A stretch of 64,000 nucleotides of DNA from Parvibaculaceae bacterium PLY_AMNH_Bact1. GTDB taxonomy: Bacteria; Pseudomonadota; Alphaproteobacteria; Parvibaculales; Parvibaculaceae. Below the pieces are notes generated by a model. That model saw nothing but the letters and a program-made list of their open reading frames with translations. It was not told the origin of the DNA and ran no database searches. The position numbers were made by a program, and so were the translations under genes. The stretch spans positions 372,001-436,000 of the forward strand of contig CP126168.1 in NCBI GenBank assembly GCA_032881465.1, given 5' to 3'. Position 1 is the first letter of the stretch. The number at the start of each line of letters is the position of its first letter. This document shows positions 56,076 to 63,868 of this stretch, in pieces.

Positions 56076-56861
56076 TCAGGCCTCAAATCCAAGGTGTTTA
56101 GCGTGGGCTTTCATCGCCGCAGTCAGCCAGACTGAAAACTTGAGGCTCAGTTTTTCATATCGGGCGACAAAGTCTGGATGAGATAGATACATGTCCGCGA
56201 GCCCAGAAAAACCTTCTGCTGAACAAGGCTGACCCCACATCGTGGCGACAAAGTGCCTATGTCGCTCAAGCAGGGTGTGAAGTGTATCAGACGTCTCTGT
56301 AGTGCCGTCTTCGTAGGCTGCAACCAGATCCTGCTCAATGGTCTTTAATTCTTCTAGTGCCCCTTCCATACCTTGCGGCAATTTTTTGATGGCGTGTTTC
56401 GATGTTGCGATCTGGTCCGCCATGGTCTCACCATAGGTTTCCACCAGCCACGCTTCGTTGGCTGTTTGTTGCTCTTCAGTAAAGGGCTTGTAGAGCTCAT
56501 CCGTTGTCATGCCGCGTTCTCCTTTCAGGTGAGCGATCGTAGCGTTCAGGGTCTCGATCACCTGTGCCGTGTGACCTGCTTCACGGCACAATCGGTCGAG
56601 ATGTACGGTCAGGCGAACAACCGCATCGGCTGGCCCGTCTAGCACCTCTTTGATCTCTGCGAGGGGCATGCCGATGTCGCGGTAGAAGAGGATTTCCTGC
56701 AAGCGAAATGTTTCCGGGCGGCCATAGATTCGGTACCCGTTTGCCGCCACATGTGCCGGTTTAAGAAGGTCGATCGCATCATAATGATGCAGAGTCCTGA
56801 CCGACACGCCGGTAAGCGCAGCGAGTTGACCCACAGAATATTCTTCGCGTTCATTTGCCAT
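56076..56861 (-). CDS. MerR-family regulator with TipAS antibiotic-binding domain
   Basis: 261 residues from ATG 56861. MerR winged helix YSVGQLAALTGVSVRTLHHYDAIDLLKP and YRIYGRPETFRLQEILFYRDIGMPLAEIKEVLD. After the coiled coil comes a TipAS-like domain (MTTDELYKPFTEEQQTANEAWLVETYGETM, CSAEGFSGLADMYLSHPDFVARYE). TipAL-type proteins bind hydrophobic or thiopeptide antibiotics. An ATG further out (56882) lies upstream of the -10 box, so it cannot be used from this promoter. The promoter places the transcript start at about the ATG: a leaderless message. Confidence 0.9.
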   Translation of the reverse strand: MANEREEYSVGQLAALTGVSVRTLHHYDAIDLLKPAHVAANGYRIYGRPETFRLQEILFYRDIGMPLAEIKEVLDGPADAVVRLTVHLDRLCREAGHTAQVIETLNATIAHLKGERGMTTDELYKPFTEEQQTANEAWLVETYGETMADQIATSKHAIKKLPQGMEGALEELKTIEQDLVAAYEDGTTETSDTLHTLLERHRHFVATMWGQPCSAEGFSGLADMYLSHPDFVARYEKLSLKFSVWLTAAMKAHAKHLGFEA

Positions 56862-56867
56862 GACGCT

Positions 56868-56898
56868 TTTATGAGACCTCACGCGGCGTGAGGGTCAA
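56868..56898 (-). promoter_or_regulatory. MerR-type promoter with 19-bp spacer and palindromic operator
   Basis: On the minus strand TTGACC (56898-56893), 19 bp, CATAAA (56873-56868). The spacer is filled by the perfect palindrome CCTCACGCGGCGTGAGG (56877-56893, overlapping the -35 edge). Over-long 19-bp spacers with a central dyad are the hallmark of MerR-activated promoters. Confidence 0.82.
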
Positions 56899-56912
56899 GG
56901 CCTTTCAGCATC

Positions 56913-56946
56913 AAAAAAGCCCTGCTCGTTACGAAGCAGGGCTTTT
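56913..56946. terminator. Bidirectional hairpin terminator
   Basis: AAAAAAGCCCTGCT - CGTTACGA - AGCAGGGCTTTT: a strong stem with A-run on one side and T-run on the other. Ends the minus-strand lipoprotein gene 20 bp away. Confidence 0.85.
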
Positions 56947-56966
56947 GGAAACTTATGTGGTGTTTC

Positions 56967-58076
56967 TCAGCGAACGTAGATGCGCACTTCATTTGAAGAC
57001 ACACCAGCACTTGTGGTCGCTGAAAGCTGAACCCGGTCAGGCGGCAGACCCATGTCGCTCATGGAACGGAAGACCCGCTCTGCATTCTCCCGAGACTGAG
57101 ATTGCGCCAGCTGAACGTTGGCGGCCGTTCCACCTGCGGGCGAAACAGCAAGAACTGTGAATTCAGCGCCAGGGCGAAGCTCAAGGGCCTGTGAAAGGGC
57201 GGTATAGAGTGAGCGCTCATATTCAACGCCAGGGCGATCAAAACGAATGGTCACAAGTGGGGGCGTGCCAGGAACTTCACCCGCTGCACGCGGCGCAGCA
57301 GCGAGGCTTGGTGCTGCGGCAGGCGTCTGCGAAACAGACAAGCCGCCACCATATACCTGTCCGCGTTTGATCGCGTTGGACAGAGTGTTGAGAGCGGCGC
57401 GCTCATTGGCGAGATAGGTTGTCTGACGTGCTGTGTCTTCGCGCAACTCGCTGAGCAGGCTGTTGATCACAACGATGGTCTGCTTGGTATTGTCCTGCAA
57501 TGTTTCGAGCTGAACATGGTCTTCATCAACCGCGCCGGAAAGGCCGAACGTCGCCTGGATCGTATCGAGCAAATAGGTCGCAGTCGACGCATCACCGGCG
57601 ATCGCGGTGGAAAGCGCCGTCATATTGTTGATGTCGCGGGCCATCTGATCAAGCTCAGCCTGGGTCTGGTTCCAGGCAGAAACAAGGTTCGGGTTTCCCG
57701 GTGTGGTCCCGACCTGCAGCTTAGCTTCAATGCCAGCCTTGCTCGCGTGATAGGCACTCGCATGGGAACTGGTCTGGGAGCGGATGCCCTCCAGCTCGGC
57801 AGAGCGGGTGTTCATGGCTGTCTGAAGCCGTCCCAGGTCGCCGCGAAGCTGGCCAACGCGAGCACCGACGGGCGTTCCAGTAGCTGCGCCGGGGGTAACT
57901 GTAAGTCCCGCAGCAGTGCTTGTGCCAAGGGCAGGGGCAGCATTTGTCCCCGTTTGAGCTTCATCACCTGCAACGGTCGGCCAGATGACCTCGTCGGCGA
58001 AGGCGCAGCCGCCGAGTGCGAGCATCGCACTAAGGGCCAGAAGGCGAAGGCTTTTAGGTCCAATCTGACTCGACAT
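56967..58076 (-). CDS. Coiled-coil lipoprotein with OmpA-like C-terminal region
   Basis: 369 residues. Lipobox ALGGC (Cys24). A Thr/Ala/Gly-rich linker (about 35-72) leads to a helical, coiled-coil region (RVGQLRGDLGRLQTAMNTRSAELEGIR; DQMARDINNMTALSTAI; about 72-240). The end (LVTIRFDRPGVEYERSLYTALSQALELRPGAEFTVLAVSP, REN.ERVFRSMSDMGLPPDRV) has the spacing of an OmpA/MotB peptidoglycan-binding domain but lacks the usual NxxLSxxRA core. Monocistronic, ended by the hairpin downstream. Function unknown. Confidence 0.75.
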   Translation of the reverse strand: MSSQIGPKSLRLLALSAMLALGGCAFADEVIWPTVAGDEAQTGTNAAPALGTSTAAGLTVTPGAATGTPVGARVGQLRGDLGRLQTAMNTRSAELEGIRSQTSSHASAYHASKAGIEAKLQVGTTPGNPNLVSAWNQTQAELDQMARDINNMTALSTAIAGDASTATYLLDTIQATFGLSGAVDEDHVQLETLQDNTKQTIVVINSLLSELREDTARQTTYLANERAALNTLSNAIKRGQVYGGGLSVSQTPAAAPSLAAAPRAAGEVPGTPPLVTIRFDRPGVEYERSLYTALSQALELRPGAEFTVLAVSPAGGTAANVQLAQSQSRENAERVFRSMSDMGLPPDRVQLSATTSAGVSSNEVRIYVR

Positions 58077-58968
58077 GATTTTTTAAATCCACACCCGTTA
58101 TATGGCCGGTTTATGAGGGAGACCCTCAAGAAGCCAGCAGTTTGGCGGCTTGGCAGCCGCACCTGTTGTTAAGGGAACATCCAACAATCAGACTGGATTT
58201 TGGGAAGAAAACCGGCCATTTGAGCCGATCACACCCCTCCAACGCACAGCCGTCAATTGGCCTCGATGCCCCTCTTGTAGCCGCCGCGCGACAATCCCAC
58301 TGCCATGCCGCATGCATGACGGTATTTCGCGGATGCGAAAGCAATTTAACCAAAGGGATTTTAGGCCGCAAGTGTCTTGGGAGAAAGGTGAATTTGCTCA
58401 TTCCGGCAGTTTTGGCCCGGATTTTTCGCGTTTTCGAGATGCCAACGCAGTTGTTGAGCGTCGGGGAGCCGAAGACTTATCAAATCGACCTCGGTAATAG
58501 CCACCCGTGTGACCGCTCCATGCGCGGGGCGTACAGGCAAGGCGGGCACGGGATTTGTGTTGAGATTGCTTGCTTCGCCCTGGTGACCTGCATTAAGTGC
58601 ATCTGCACTTCAGAGGACGCCCAGTGTGACTGACGACGTGTCATCTGTTCGCAACGCCGCTGGTGAGACCCGCATCGCTTCCGATCATGTGTTGAATGCC
58701 TCCCGTGGTTTGTCGACGGACGCAGAAACACTCGGTGGGCAGTATCGAGGTTCCTCGCAAGTGCCCAGCGTCGGTTTTTTTTTTTTTGGGGCTATCAATC
58801 GTGAAAACCCACTGCAATTCTGCGGAAATGGTGAACAATAAGGGTTCGGGACCCAGATTTCCTCTGCCCCCTTGCCTTGCGCAAAAGATCGCTATATGAG
58901 TGTCGCTCCCAAGGGCGGAAACGCTTTTGGCGAGAGGATGTGGGACGTGTGTCCCGCTGCCTAAATGC
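58077..58968. other. Non-coding or decayed region before the tRNA
   Basis: About 890 bp with no convincing intact gene on either strand; the open frames here show no family features. It contains the chemoreceptor C-terminal remnant at 58626-58745 and a 13-T homopolymer at 58775-58787. Confidence 0.65.
58626..58745 (+). pseudogene. C-terminal remnant of a methyl-accepting chemotaxis protein
   Basis: The frame encodes VSSVRNAAGETRIASDHVLN followed by ASRGLSTDAETLGGQ. This matches the last heptads of chemoreceptors (AAxETxxASxxVLxAAxxLSxxAExL). The frame is not supported upstream and the end runs into a poly-T tract, so only about 40 codons of an MCP survive. Confidence 0.6.
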
Positions 58969-59045
58969 GCACCGGTAGCTCAGCTGGATAGAGTACTTGA
59001 CTACGAATCAAGGGGTCGGGAGTTCGAATCTTCCCCGGTGCGCCA
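58969..59045 (+). tRNA. tRNA-Arg (anticodon ACG)
   Basis: Acceptor stem GCACCGG/CCGGTGC, D arm GCTCAGCTGGATAGAGT, anticodon stem CTTGA/TCAAG around loop CTACGAA, T arm with TTCGAAT, discriminator G and an encoded CCA. ACG is read as ICG for arginine. The 3' half overlaps the antisense end of the serine recombinase gene, marking it as the integration site. Confidence 0.95.
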
Positions 59046-60564
59046 TTCCTTTTTTGCCCTCGGAAATCATGTCTAAGGCCTTGAATGGAAAGGCCTTTTG
59101 GGGTGTTCGAAATCCTTCATTTGGGCAATAGGCTAAGCGCTCGACAAAAGCAAGTTTCAGCAGCCGTCTTCGGTCCTCAAAATTGTCTGAATGCCAGAGT
59201 TTTAAAGGGTTTGAGAAAAACGTCATGGCGTGTTCGAACTTTTTTGCAAAGGCATCACGTGGCTGGCCACTTGCGGCCAGTTTTTCCTCCAACACCAATT
59301 TGTTTGCTTCAAGCTTGGCGATACGTTTCTCGTAAGTGCTCACCACACTTGCCGTAGGCGCATCGACGATGCGGTCCAGCAATGCTTCCACTTGCTTGTC
59401 GATCTGGGCGATGTCGCGGCGGAGTTTGTCATTGCGTTCTTTTACTTGCTGCGCACCTTGATCCCACATCGTGCGGAAAATCGCCTTTAGAACGTCATAT
59501 AGCTCAGGCTGGGGCTGCATGGATTGCAGCAGCTCCGCGAACTCACTCTCCATCACATCCCGCCGTGTGGACTTACGGTAAGTTGAGCACTTCCGGTTGA
59601 AGCAGTAGTAGTAAGGATACTTCCGCCCGTTCTTGCTGGTGGAAAAAGCAGCAGTCAAAGGCTTGTCACATTCAGAGCAGCAGACGAATCCCCGTAACGG
59701 GAAATCCTCACTCATATCTTTGCGCACAGGTGCTTTGCCATCCCCGCGGGTGAGGCGGTCTTGTACCTTTTGGTAGGTCTCAAAGCTCACCAGAGGTTCA
59801 TGGTGGCCTTTACGCATGCTTACACCCCAATCGGCATGGTCCAGATAGCCCGCATAAACTTTCTGGCGCAGCAAGATAAAGACCCGTTCATTGCTCACCA
59901 GCCCGTTCTTAGGCTTGGGGAATTCAGGGCGGCTTTGCAAAAAGCGCATGACCTCCGCTTGGGCGTCGAATTTCCCTGATGCGAAGCCCTCAATCGCTTG
60001 TTTGACGATAGAAGCGACGGGTTCGTCCGGCACCAGCCAGTTCTTGTGAATCGGGTGGCGTTCGTAACGGTATCCAACCGGACGGGCAAACGGCCAATAG
60101 CCATTCATAAGCCGCGCCCGCATTCGGTTCTTGGTTTGCTCCGCGTTTTTCTGGCGATGGTGTTGGGAGACGCTGGCCAGCATGTTCTCAATGAGTTGGC
60201 TGTCTGAATCTTCCCCAAACTCGATGGAGGGGGACTCCAGCACACCGCCTGCAGACGCAATAGAGGCGCGAAGCGTTAAGTGTGCTTCCAGCCCTCGAGC
60301 CAGCCGTGAGATGTCATCAATGATCACAACATGAGTCTTTGAGCGATGCTTGCGCAGGAAAGCGAGCATTGCACTCATGCCCGGACGGCCCGCCACCTTG
60401 CCGGACATGTCATCGGTAAAGACCTCCACGACCTTGTAGCCTTTATAGGCAGCAAATTCGCGGCAACGGGTCTCTTGTGACCCTAAGCCTCCGCCTTTGG
60501 CTGATTGCTTGGTATGGGAGACACGGGCATAGATGACCGCTTCTGTTGTCGTGTGTTTTTCCAT
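59008..60564 (-). CDS. Large serine recombinase (site-specific integrase)
   Basis: 518 residues. Resolvase catalytic domain with Ser16 in YARVSHTKQ, DDMSGKVAGRPGMSAML and VVIIDDISRLARGLEAHL, then a recombinase domain (RPVGYRYE, RQKVYAGYLDH), a zinc ribbon (CCSECDKPLT ... YYYCFNRKC) and a C-terminal coiled coil (about 375-440). The last residues, HRGRFELPTP and stop, are encoded by the antisense strand of the tRNA-Arg 3' half. Directs integration and, with a partner, excision. Confidence 0.93.
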   Translation of the reverse strand: MEKHTTTEAVIYARVSHTKQSAKGGGLGSQETRCREFAAYKGYKVVEVFTDDMSGKVAGRPGMSAMLAFLRKHRSKTHVVIIDDISRLARGLEAHLTLRASIASAGGVLESPSIEFGEDSDSQLIENMLASVSQHHRQKNAEQTKNRMRARLMNGYWPFARPVGYRYERHPIHKNWLVPDEPVASIVKQAIEGFASGKFDAQAEVMRFLQSRPEFPKPKNGLVSNERVFILLRQKVYAGYLDHADWGVSMRKGHHEPLVSFETYQKVQDRLTRGDGKAPVRKDMSEDFPLRGFVCCSECDKPLTAAFSTSKNGRKYPYYYCFNRKCSTYRKSTRRDVMESEFAELLQSMQPQPELYDVLKAIFRTMWDQGAQQVKERNDKLRRDIAQIDKQVEALLDRIVDAPTASVVSTYEKRIAKLEANKLVLEEKLAASGQPRDAFAKKFEHAMTFFSNPLKLWHSDNFEDRRRLLKLAFVERLAYCPNEGFRTPQKAFPFKALDMISEGKKGMAHRGRFELPTP

Positions 60565-60845
60565 CCTGACTCATTGCGTCCCGCTGCACGGTGGAAGTCG
60601 GCGCGGGCACTTGTTTTGTGTTGTTTGTATACGGAGCATTCTACCATGGAATCGGCTGATTTGGCAGTAATTTCCTCCATCTTAGAGGCTTTTATGTGGG
60701 CAAATGCATCATCCTCCCACGCCGCATCAACCAAGGGGGAGAAGAATTCGACTGCCGCCAGAATCCATGACCGTTTTTGCTCAAGCGTGAGATCGTAGTC
60801 TTTCATGATGGGCAAGAAGTCATCAGGATCAATATTGTAGCGCAT
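60483..60845 (-). CDS. Hypothetical protein overlapping the recombinase start
   Basis: 120 residues from ATG 60845: YNIDPDDFLPIMKDYDLTLEQKRSWILAAVEFFSPLVDAAWEDDAFAHI... in parts. It is acidic and helical at the N terminus and basic at the C terminus. Its last 82 bp overlap the recombinase start in another frame. I recognise no family. The directed composition and position directly before the integrase argue for a real gene, perhaps a recombination accessory. Confidence 0.55.
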   Translation of the reverse strand: MRYNIDPDDFLPIMKDYDLTLEQKRSWILAAVEFFSPLVDAAWEDDAFAHIKASKMEEITAKSADSMVECSVYKQHKTSARADFHRAAGRNESGWKNTRQQKRSSMPVSPIPSNQPKAEA

Positions 60846-60960
60846 GCGGCGGACTCCACCCACACGCGGCAAGGCGATAAATGCCTTAGCCGCGCCGGGT
60901 CAATACAGGTTGGTTGATGCGAAAGAGTTTACGGGGCGTCAGAACGCTAAACGGGGGAAA

Positions 60961-60986
60961 GGCGGAGCCGTGTTAGTGGCTCCGCC
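60961..60986 (-). terminator. Hairpin terminator at the end of the mobile-element operon
   Basis: GGCGGAGCC - 8 bp - GGCTCCGCC, a perfect 9-bp stem followed on the minus strand by CTTTCCCC. It lies 15 bp after the stop of the last gene of the operon. Confidence 0.6.
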
Positions 60987-61000
60987 TTCCGTGTTTTCGT

Positions 61001-61285
61001 TTAGCGGCTTCGTCCAAAGTCAGCCTTTGCGTGTCCAGCTTTGGGTTTGAGAGCGAAATCTGTCTCGAACCCTTCGCGGGCGGCACCGAGGGATTGTCGC
61101 AGTTCCTTGATGCGTGTTGTGTGGCTCTCAAAGGACTGCTTGCGAATGGTGTCCATGAGGTCATCGCGCGGTTGCAAGCTCGGTTCCGGCGTCGGTTTGG
61201 GCGTATCACGCAAGCGTTGCAGCAGCTCCGCTTGCGTCTTGATCCGCGGATGCGGTGCACGCACCGCATCGAACTCCCTGCTCAA
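61001..61285 (-). CDS. Small charged protein of the mobile element
   Basis: 94 residues from a TTG at 61285 that overlaps the stop of the gene before it. Rich in Arg, Lys and Glu, mostly helical (LLQRLRDTPKPTPEP, DDLMDTIRKQSFESHTTRIKELRQSLGAAREGFETDF). No family recognised. Translationally coupled to the 109-residue gene, downstream of the coupling ATPase. Confidence 0.55.
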   Translation of the reverse strand: MSREFDAVRAPHPRIKTQAELLQRLRDTPKPTPEPSLQPRDDLMDTIRKQSFESHTTRIKELRQSLGAAREGFETDFALKPKAGHAKADFGRSR

Positions 61286-61611
61286 CGGTCATGGTCTTGC
61301 GATTGGTGCTCTTGTGCACCTTCCTGACCAGTGCGCTTGGCATCAAGGCGCTCCTTGGGAGTGCGAAGCGTGATGCGGCCATTCACTGGGGTCGCGTCAA
61401 GCGCAACATCGAAGCCGTTGCCGTCCTTGTGCTGGAAGGCAGAGCCCACGCGGTTAAAGAAGGCCTTGCCTTCGGCGTTCTCACGCACGGAATAGGCGAT
61501 GTGGCTCGGGCGCTTTTTGGGTGTCGGAGTGTCATTAATGTCTGGGGTGCTTTGATCCTCACGGCCAGCGCTTTGACGCGGCGCTGGCCCGTTCTGTTCC
61601 TTGTCTGACAT
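61282..61611 (-). CDS. Conserved small protein next to the coupling ATPase
   Basis: 109 residues: a polar N terminus, then HIAYSVRENAEGKAFFNRVGSAFQHKDGNGFDVALDATPVNGRITLRTPKERL in parts, a compact beta-rich unit that I recall from plasmid and element loci beside traG in related bacteria. Function unknown. Starts 24 bp after the ATPase stop. Confidence 0.68.
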   Translation of the reverse strand: MSDKEQNGPAPRQSAGREDQSTPDINDTPTPKKRPSHIAYSVRENAEGKAFFNRVGSAFQHKDGNGFDVALDATPVNGRITLRTPKERLDAKRTGQEGAQEHQSQDHDR

Positions 61612-61635
61612 GGGATGTCTCCAGTTTGGGAAAAG

Positions 61636-63252
61636 TTAGAGGGGATACCCCTCTACACTTAACGCCCGTCCACTCTGGTGTTGGGGGAAGTGTGCCCATT
61701 TTGCCGGGACAGGTTCATTGATGACCCGCGCCCATTTGGAGCCAAAGCGCGTCGCAATCCGTACCTTGTCCGGTGGCGGGTGGTAGGGATTGGGAAGATA
61801 GCGCCCGGCATTCTCACGTTGGGAATAGTAAGGGGCTTTATTGCCCAAAATGGGATCAAGGTTCTTGCCGGAGATGAAGAGGACTTGTTGGTCTTCGGAC
61901 AAACGCAACACTTCGTCGTCGTTGAGAAGCTGGCGTGCCTGCTTGCTGCGATGCTCGGCACTCTTGGTGTAATGGCCAAGATCATAGCTTTGCGCTAGCG
62001 GATCATTCCCGAACAAGGCCTGCTTGGCCGCCTGCCACTTCTCGCGTTTGGCGGCTTGCTGATACTCAAACCCATCATAAGAAAGCGTCTCTGATCCCAG
62101 CATCGCGGAGATGAGCCTTGCGGTCTCATAATCGCGCACCCCGAAGAACTGACGCACTTGCGCTGAGCCCATAAAGGACTGCACGGCGGAAAAATCAAAA
62201 TTTCGTGCGATCTGACCAGTGTCCTGAAACAGAGCCCAGGTGCGTACTCCGAAGCCCCGCCCATAAGTAAAAGCTGAAAGCAGGGCTTCGAAGCGTCCTA
62301 ATTGACCCGCTTCATCGACGATCATCGTGATACGGGGTGCATCCAGCGCACGGGATTTATAAAGCATCGTGATGGTGACAAAGGTACGGATCAGCGGCGA
62401 CCAGAGCTTGAGATATTCCGCAGGCACGTTCATGAACACGCTGGTGGTCACGGTAGGGTCTGAGAGCGCCGCTAGTGAGAAGTCGCTGCCTTCCAGCGAG
62501 GCGAGCAAGGCGGGATCGCTCAGGAAACTGAGATGGGCATATATCTCGCCCAGAATTGAGCCGAACTCTTTCTGGCTTTCCTGCTGTTTGGTGAGCATCT
62601 CAGCCCCGACGCGGCGCACATCTTCAAAGCGGGATGCCAGCATGTGCTCCAGCATATCCGCCCAGCCCTGCGGATTGCCTTCAATCAGATTGATCGTGCG
62701 CCACAGTACGGGGAAGCTGACTGAGCCCAGCCACTCGACAATGGCCTTGAGGATCGTATCCAGCCATTCCCGTGCCCTTAGCTCAAAATACTGACCGTTG
62801 GAGCTGCCTGAGAGCGGGATAATGCCCTCGCAGATGAATTTGGAGTCCGCATGAAGCCGGGGACTGCTCAGCGTCAGAATATCCAGTGGGTTGCAGCTAT
62901 GGCTCGGCAGGTCTGCGATCTTCATCGGATTCCAGCCATAGGCATATTCCCCGGCAGGCGCATAGGTGTGCTGACAGATGGAGAATATCTCGCCGCGTGG
63001 ATCAAGCCAGAGCATGGGTTGGCCTTTGGCGTTGATGGCGACATTGCCCAGCAAGTCCCGCAGCTTGCCGCTGCCAGCCCCGCCAATGGTGAGCAGGGGC
63101 GCATCGCCCTCTAGGTGGATAGCTTTGCGGCCAAAGAAGCCGAGCGGCAGGCCGCGCCCCTCAAACAGGCCAGCTTTGCGCAAATCATGTTCCTCAGCCC
63201 AGCGCGCAGAGCCAAAGCGATGGTCTTCATTGAATGTGTGATCACGTGTCAT
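61636..63252 (-). CDS. TraG/VirD4-type conjugative coupling ATPase without membrane anchor
   Basis: 538 residues from ATG 63252 with AAGGGA upstream. FGSARWAEEHDLRKAGLF is the usual start of the cytoplasmic part of TraG proteins. Walker A GGAGSGK at about 57-63 is followed by Leu instead of Ser/Thr/Gly; Walker B is ITMIVDEAGQLGRF (about 309-322). SYDGFEYQQAAKREKW and the C-terminal domain follow. The two N-terminal membrane helices of standard VirD4 proteins are absent, while two small membrane proteins are encoded just upstream. The frame is open further upstream, but without a start site or a membrane segment of the usual kind. Confidence 0.87.
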   Translation of the reverse strand: MTRDHTFNEDHRFGSARWAEEHDLRKAGLFEGRGLPLGFFGRKAIHLEGDAPLLTIGGAGSGKLRDLLGNVAINAKGQPMLWLDPRGEIFSICQHTYAPAGEYAYGWNPMKIADLPSHSCNPLDILTLSSPRLHADSKFICEGIIPLSGSSNGQYFELRAREWLDTILKAIVEWLGSVSFPVLWRTINLIEGNPQGWADMLEHMLASRFEDVRRVGAEMLTKQQESQKEFGSILGEIYAHLSFLSDPALLASLEGSDFSLAALSDPTVTTSVFMNVPAEYLKLWSPLIRTFVTITMLYKSRALDAPRITMIVDEAGQLGRFEALLSAFTYGRGFGVRTWALFQDTGQIARNFDFSAVQSFMGSAQVRQFFGVRDYETARLISAMLGSETLSYDGFEYQQAAKREKWQAAKQALFGNDPLAQSYDLGHYTKSAEHRSKQARQLLNDDEVLRLSEDQQVLFISGKNLDPILGNKAPYYSQRENAGRYLPNPYHPPPDKVRIATRFGSKWARVINEPVPAKWAHFPQHQSGRALSVEGYPL

Positions 63253-63285
63253 CACGAAATCCCTTTCTTCCAGATGTAAAAGGAA

Positions 63286-63315
63286 AAAGGGGCACCCGTT
63301 TCCGGATGCCCCTTT
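63286..63315 (-). terminator. Hairpin terminator after the 67-residue membrane protein
   Basis: AAAGGGGCA - 12 bp - TGCCCCTTT, followed on the minus strand by TTCC after a run of Ts within the stem. It separates the small membrane genes from the coupling ATPase, and may attenuate rather than fully stop read-through. Confidence 0.65.
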
Positions 63316-63337
63316 CAGACGGTGCTCAATGTGAGCC

Positions 63338-63541
63338 TTAGTAGGTAATGCGGGTCTTGTTCTTGAAGCGGCTGGTGATGGCGAAAATGCCAACACCAAT
63401 GCCGCCCCAGACAAAGCCCGCAGCGATAGCGCCATTGAAGAACGCGATGGCTGCGAGGAAGCAGGCAAAGCCTCCCACGAACATGAAGAAGCCTTTGATT
63501 GGTCCTTCAACGGATTCCTTTTTACCTTTTTTGATCTGCAT
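63338..63541 (-). CDS. Small two-helix membrane protein of the mobile element
   Basis: 67 residues with a good AAAGGAG site. A basic N terminus (QIKKGKKESVEG), two hydrophobic segments (about 17-35 and 38-56), basic end (SRFKNKTRITY). Glycine-rich helices. No family recognised. Possibly supplies a membrane anchor to the coupling ATPase. Confidence 0.65.
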   Translation of the reverse strand: MQIKKGKKESVEGPIKGFFMFVGGFACFLAAIAFFNGAIAAGFVWGGIGVGIFAITSRFKNKTRITY

Positions 63542-63571
63542 AACAGTTCTCCTTTGTAAGAGTTTTAGGGG

Positions 63572-63868
63572 TCAGAGAAAGCGGGCAGCGATAGCGAGCC
63601 CACCCATGGTGATCGCGAGACCGAGCGAGGCGCGTGCAACGAAGAAGGTTGTTGCCGCCACGGCGATGAACCAGCCCACAAGAGCGGGGTCCGTTAGGCC
63701 GGGGCTGTAGTGACGCGCGACGAAGCTCGCGATCCAGTCTTCAGATGCGCGGTACGCAAGCGGTGTTGCGAAGAAGGTCGCGACAACCGCCGCCGTATTT
63801 GCAAGCCCGTTGATCGAGCCCATAAATACGGAACGTCCCGCTTCGTTATGTTGTTTGTTGCCAAACAT
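63572..63868 (-). CDS. Small membrane protein of the mobile element
   Basis: 98 residues from ATG 63868 with GGAGG upstream. Hydrophobic segments at about 15-34, 60-75 and 77-95, with a soluble middle (RASEDWIASFVARHYSPGLTDP). No family recognised. First visible gene of the minus-strand element operon. Confidence 0.62.
   Translation of the reverse strand: MFGNKQHNEAGRSVFMGSINGLANTAAVVATFFATPLAYRASEDWIASFVARHYSPGLTDPALVGWFIAVAATTFFVARASLGLAITMGGLAIAARFL

Noticed and set aside
58142-58633. Open frame of 163 codons before the tRNA
   Set aside because: No ribosome site and no recognisable domains. Composition looks like non-coding DNA, and a different frame carries the MCP remnant.
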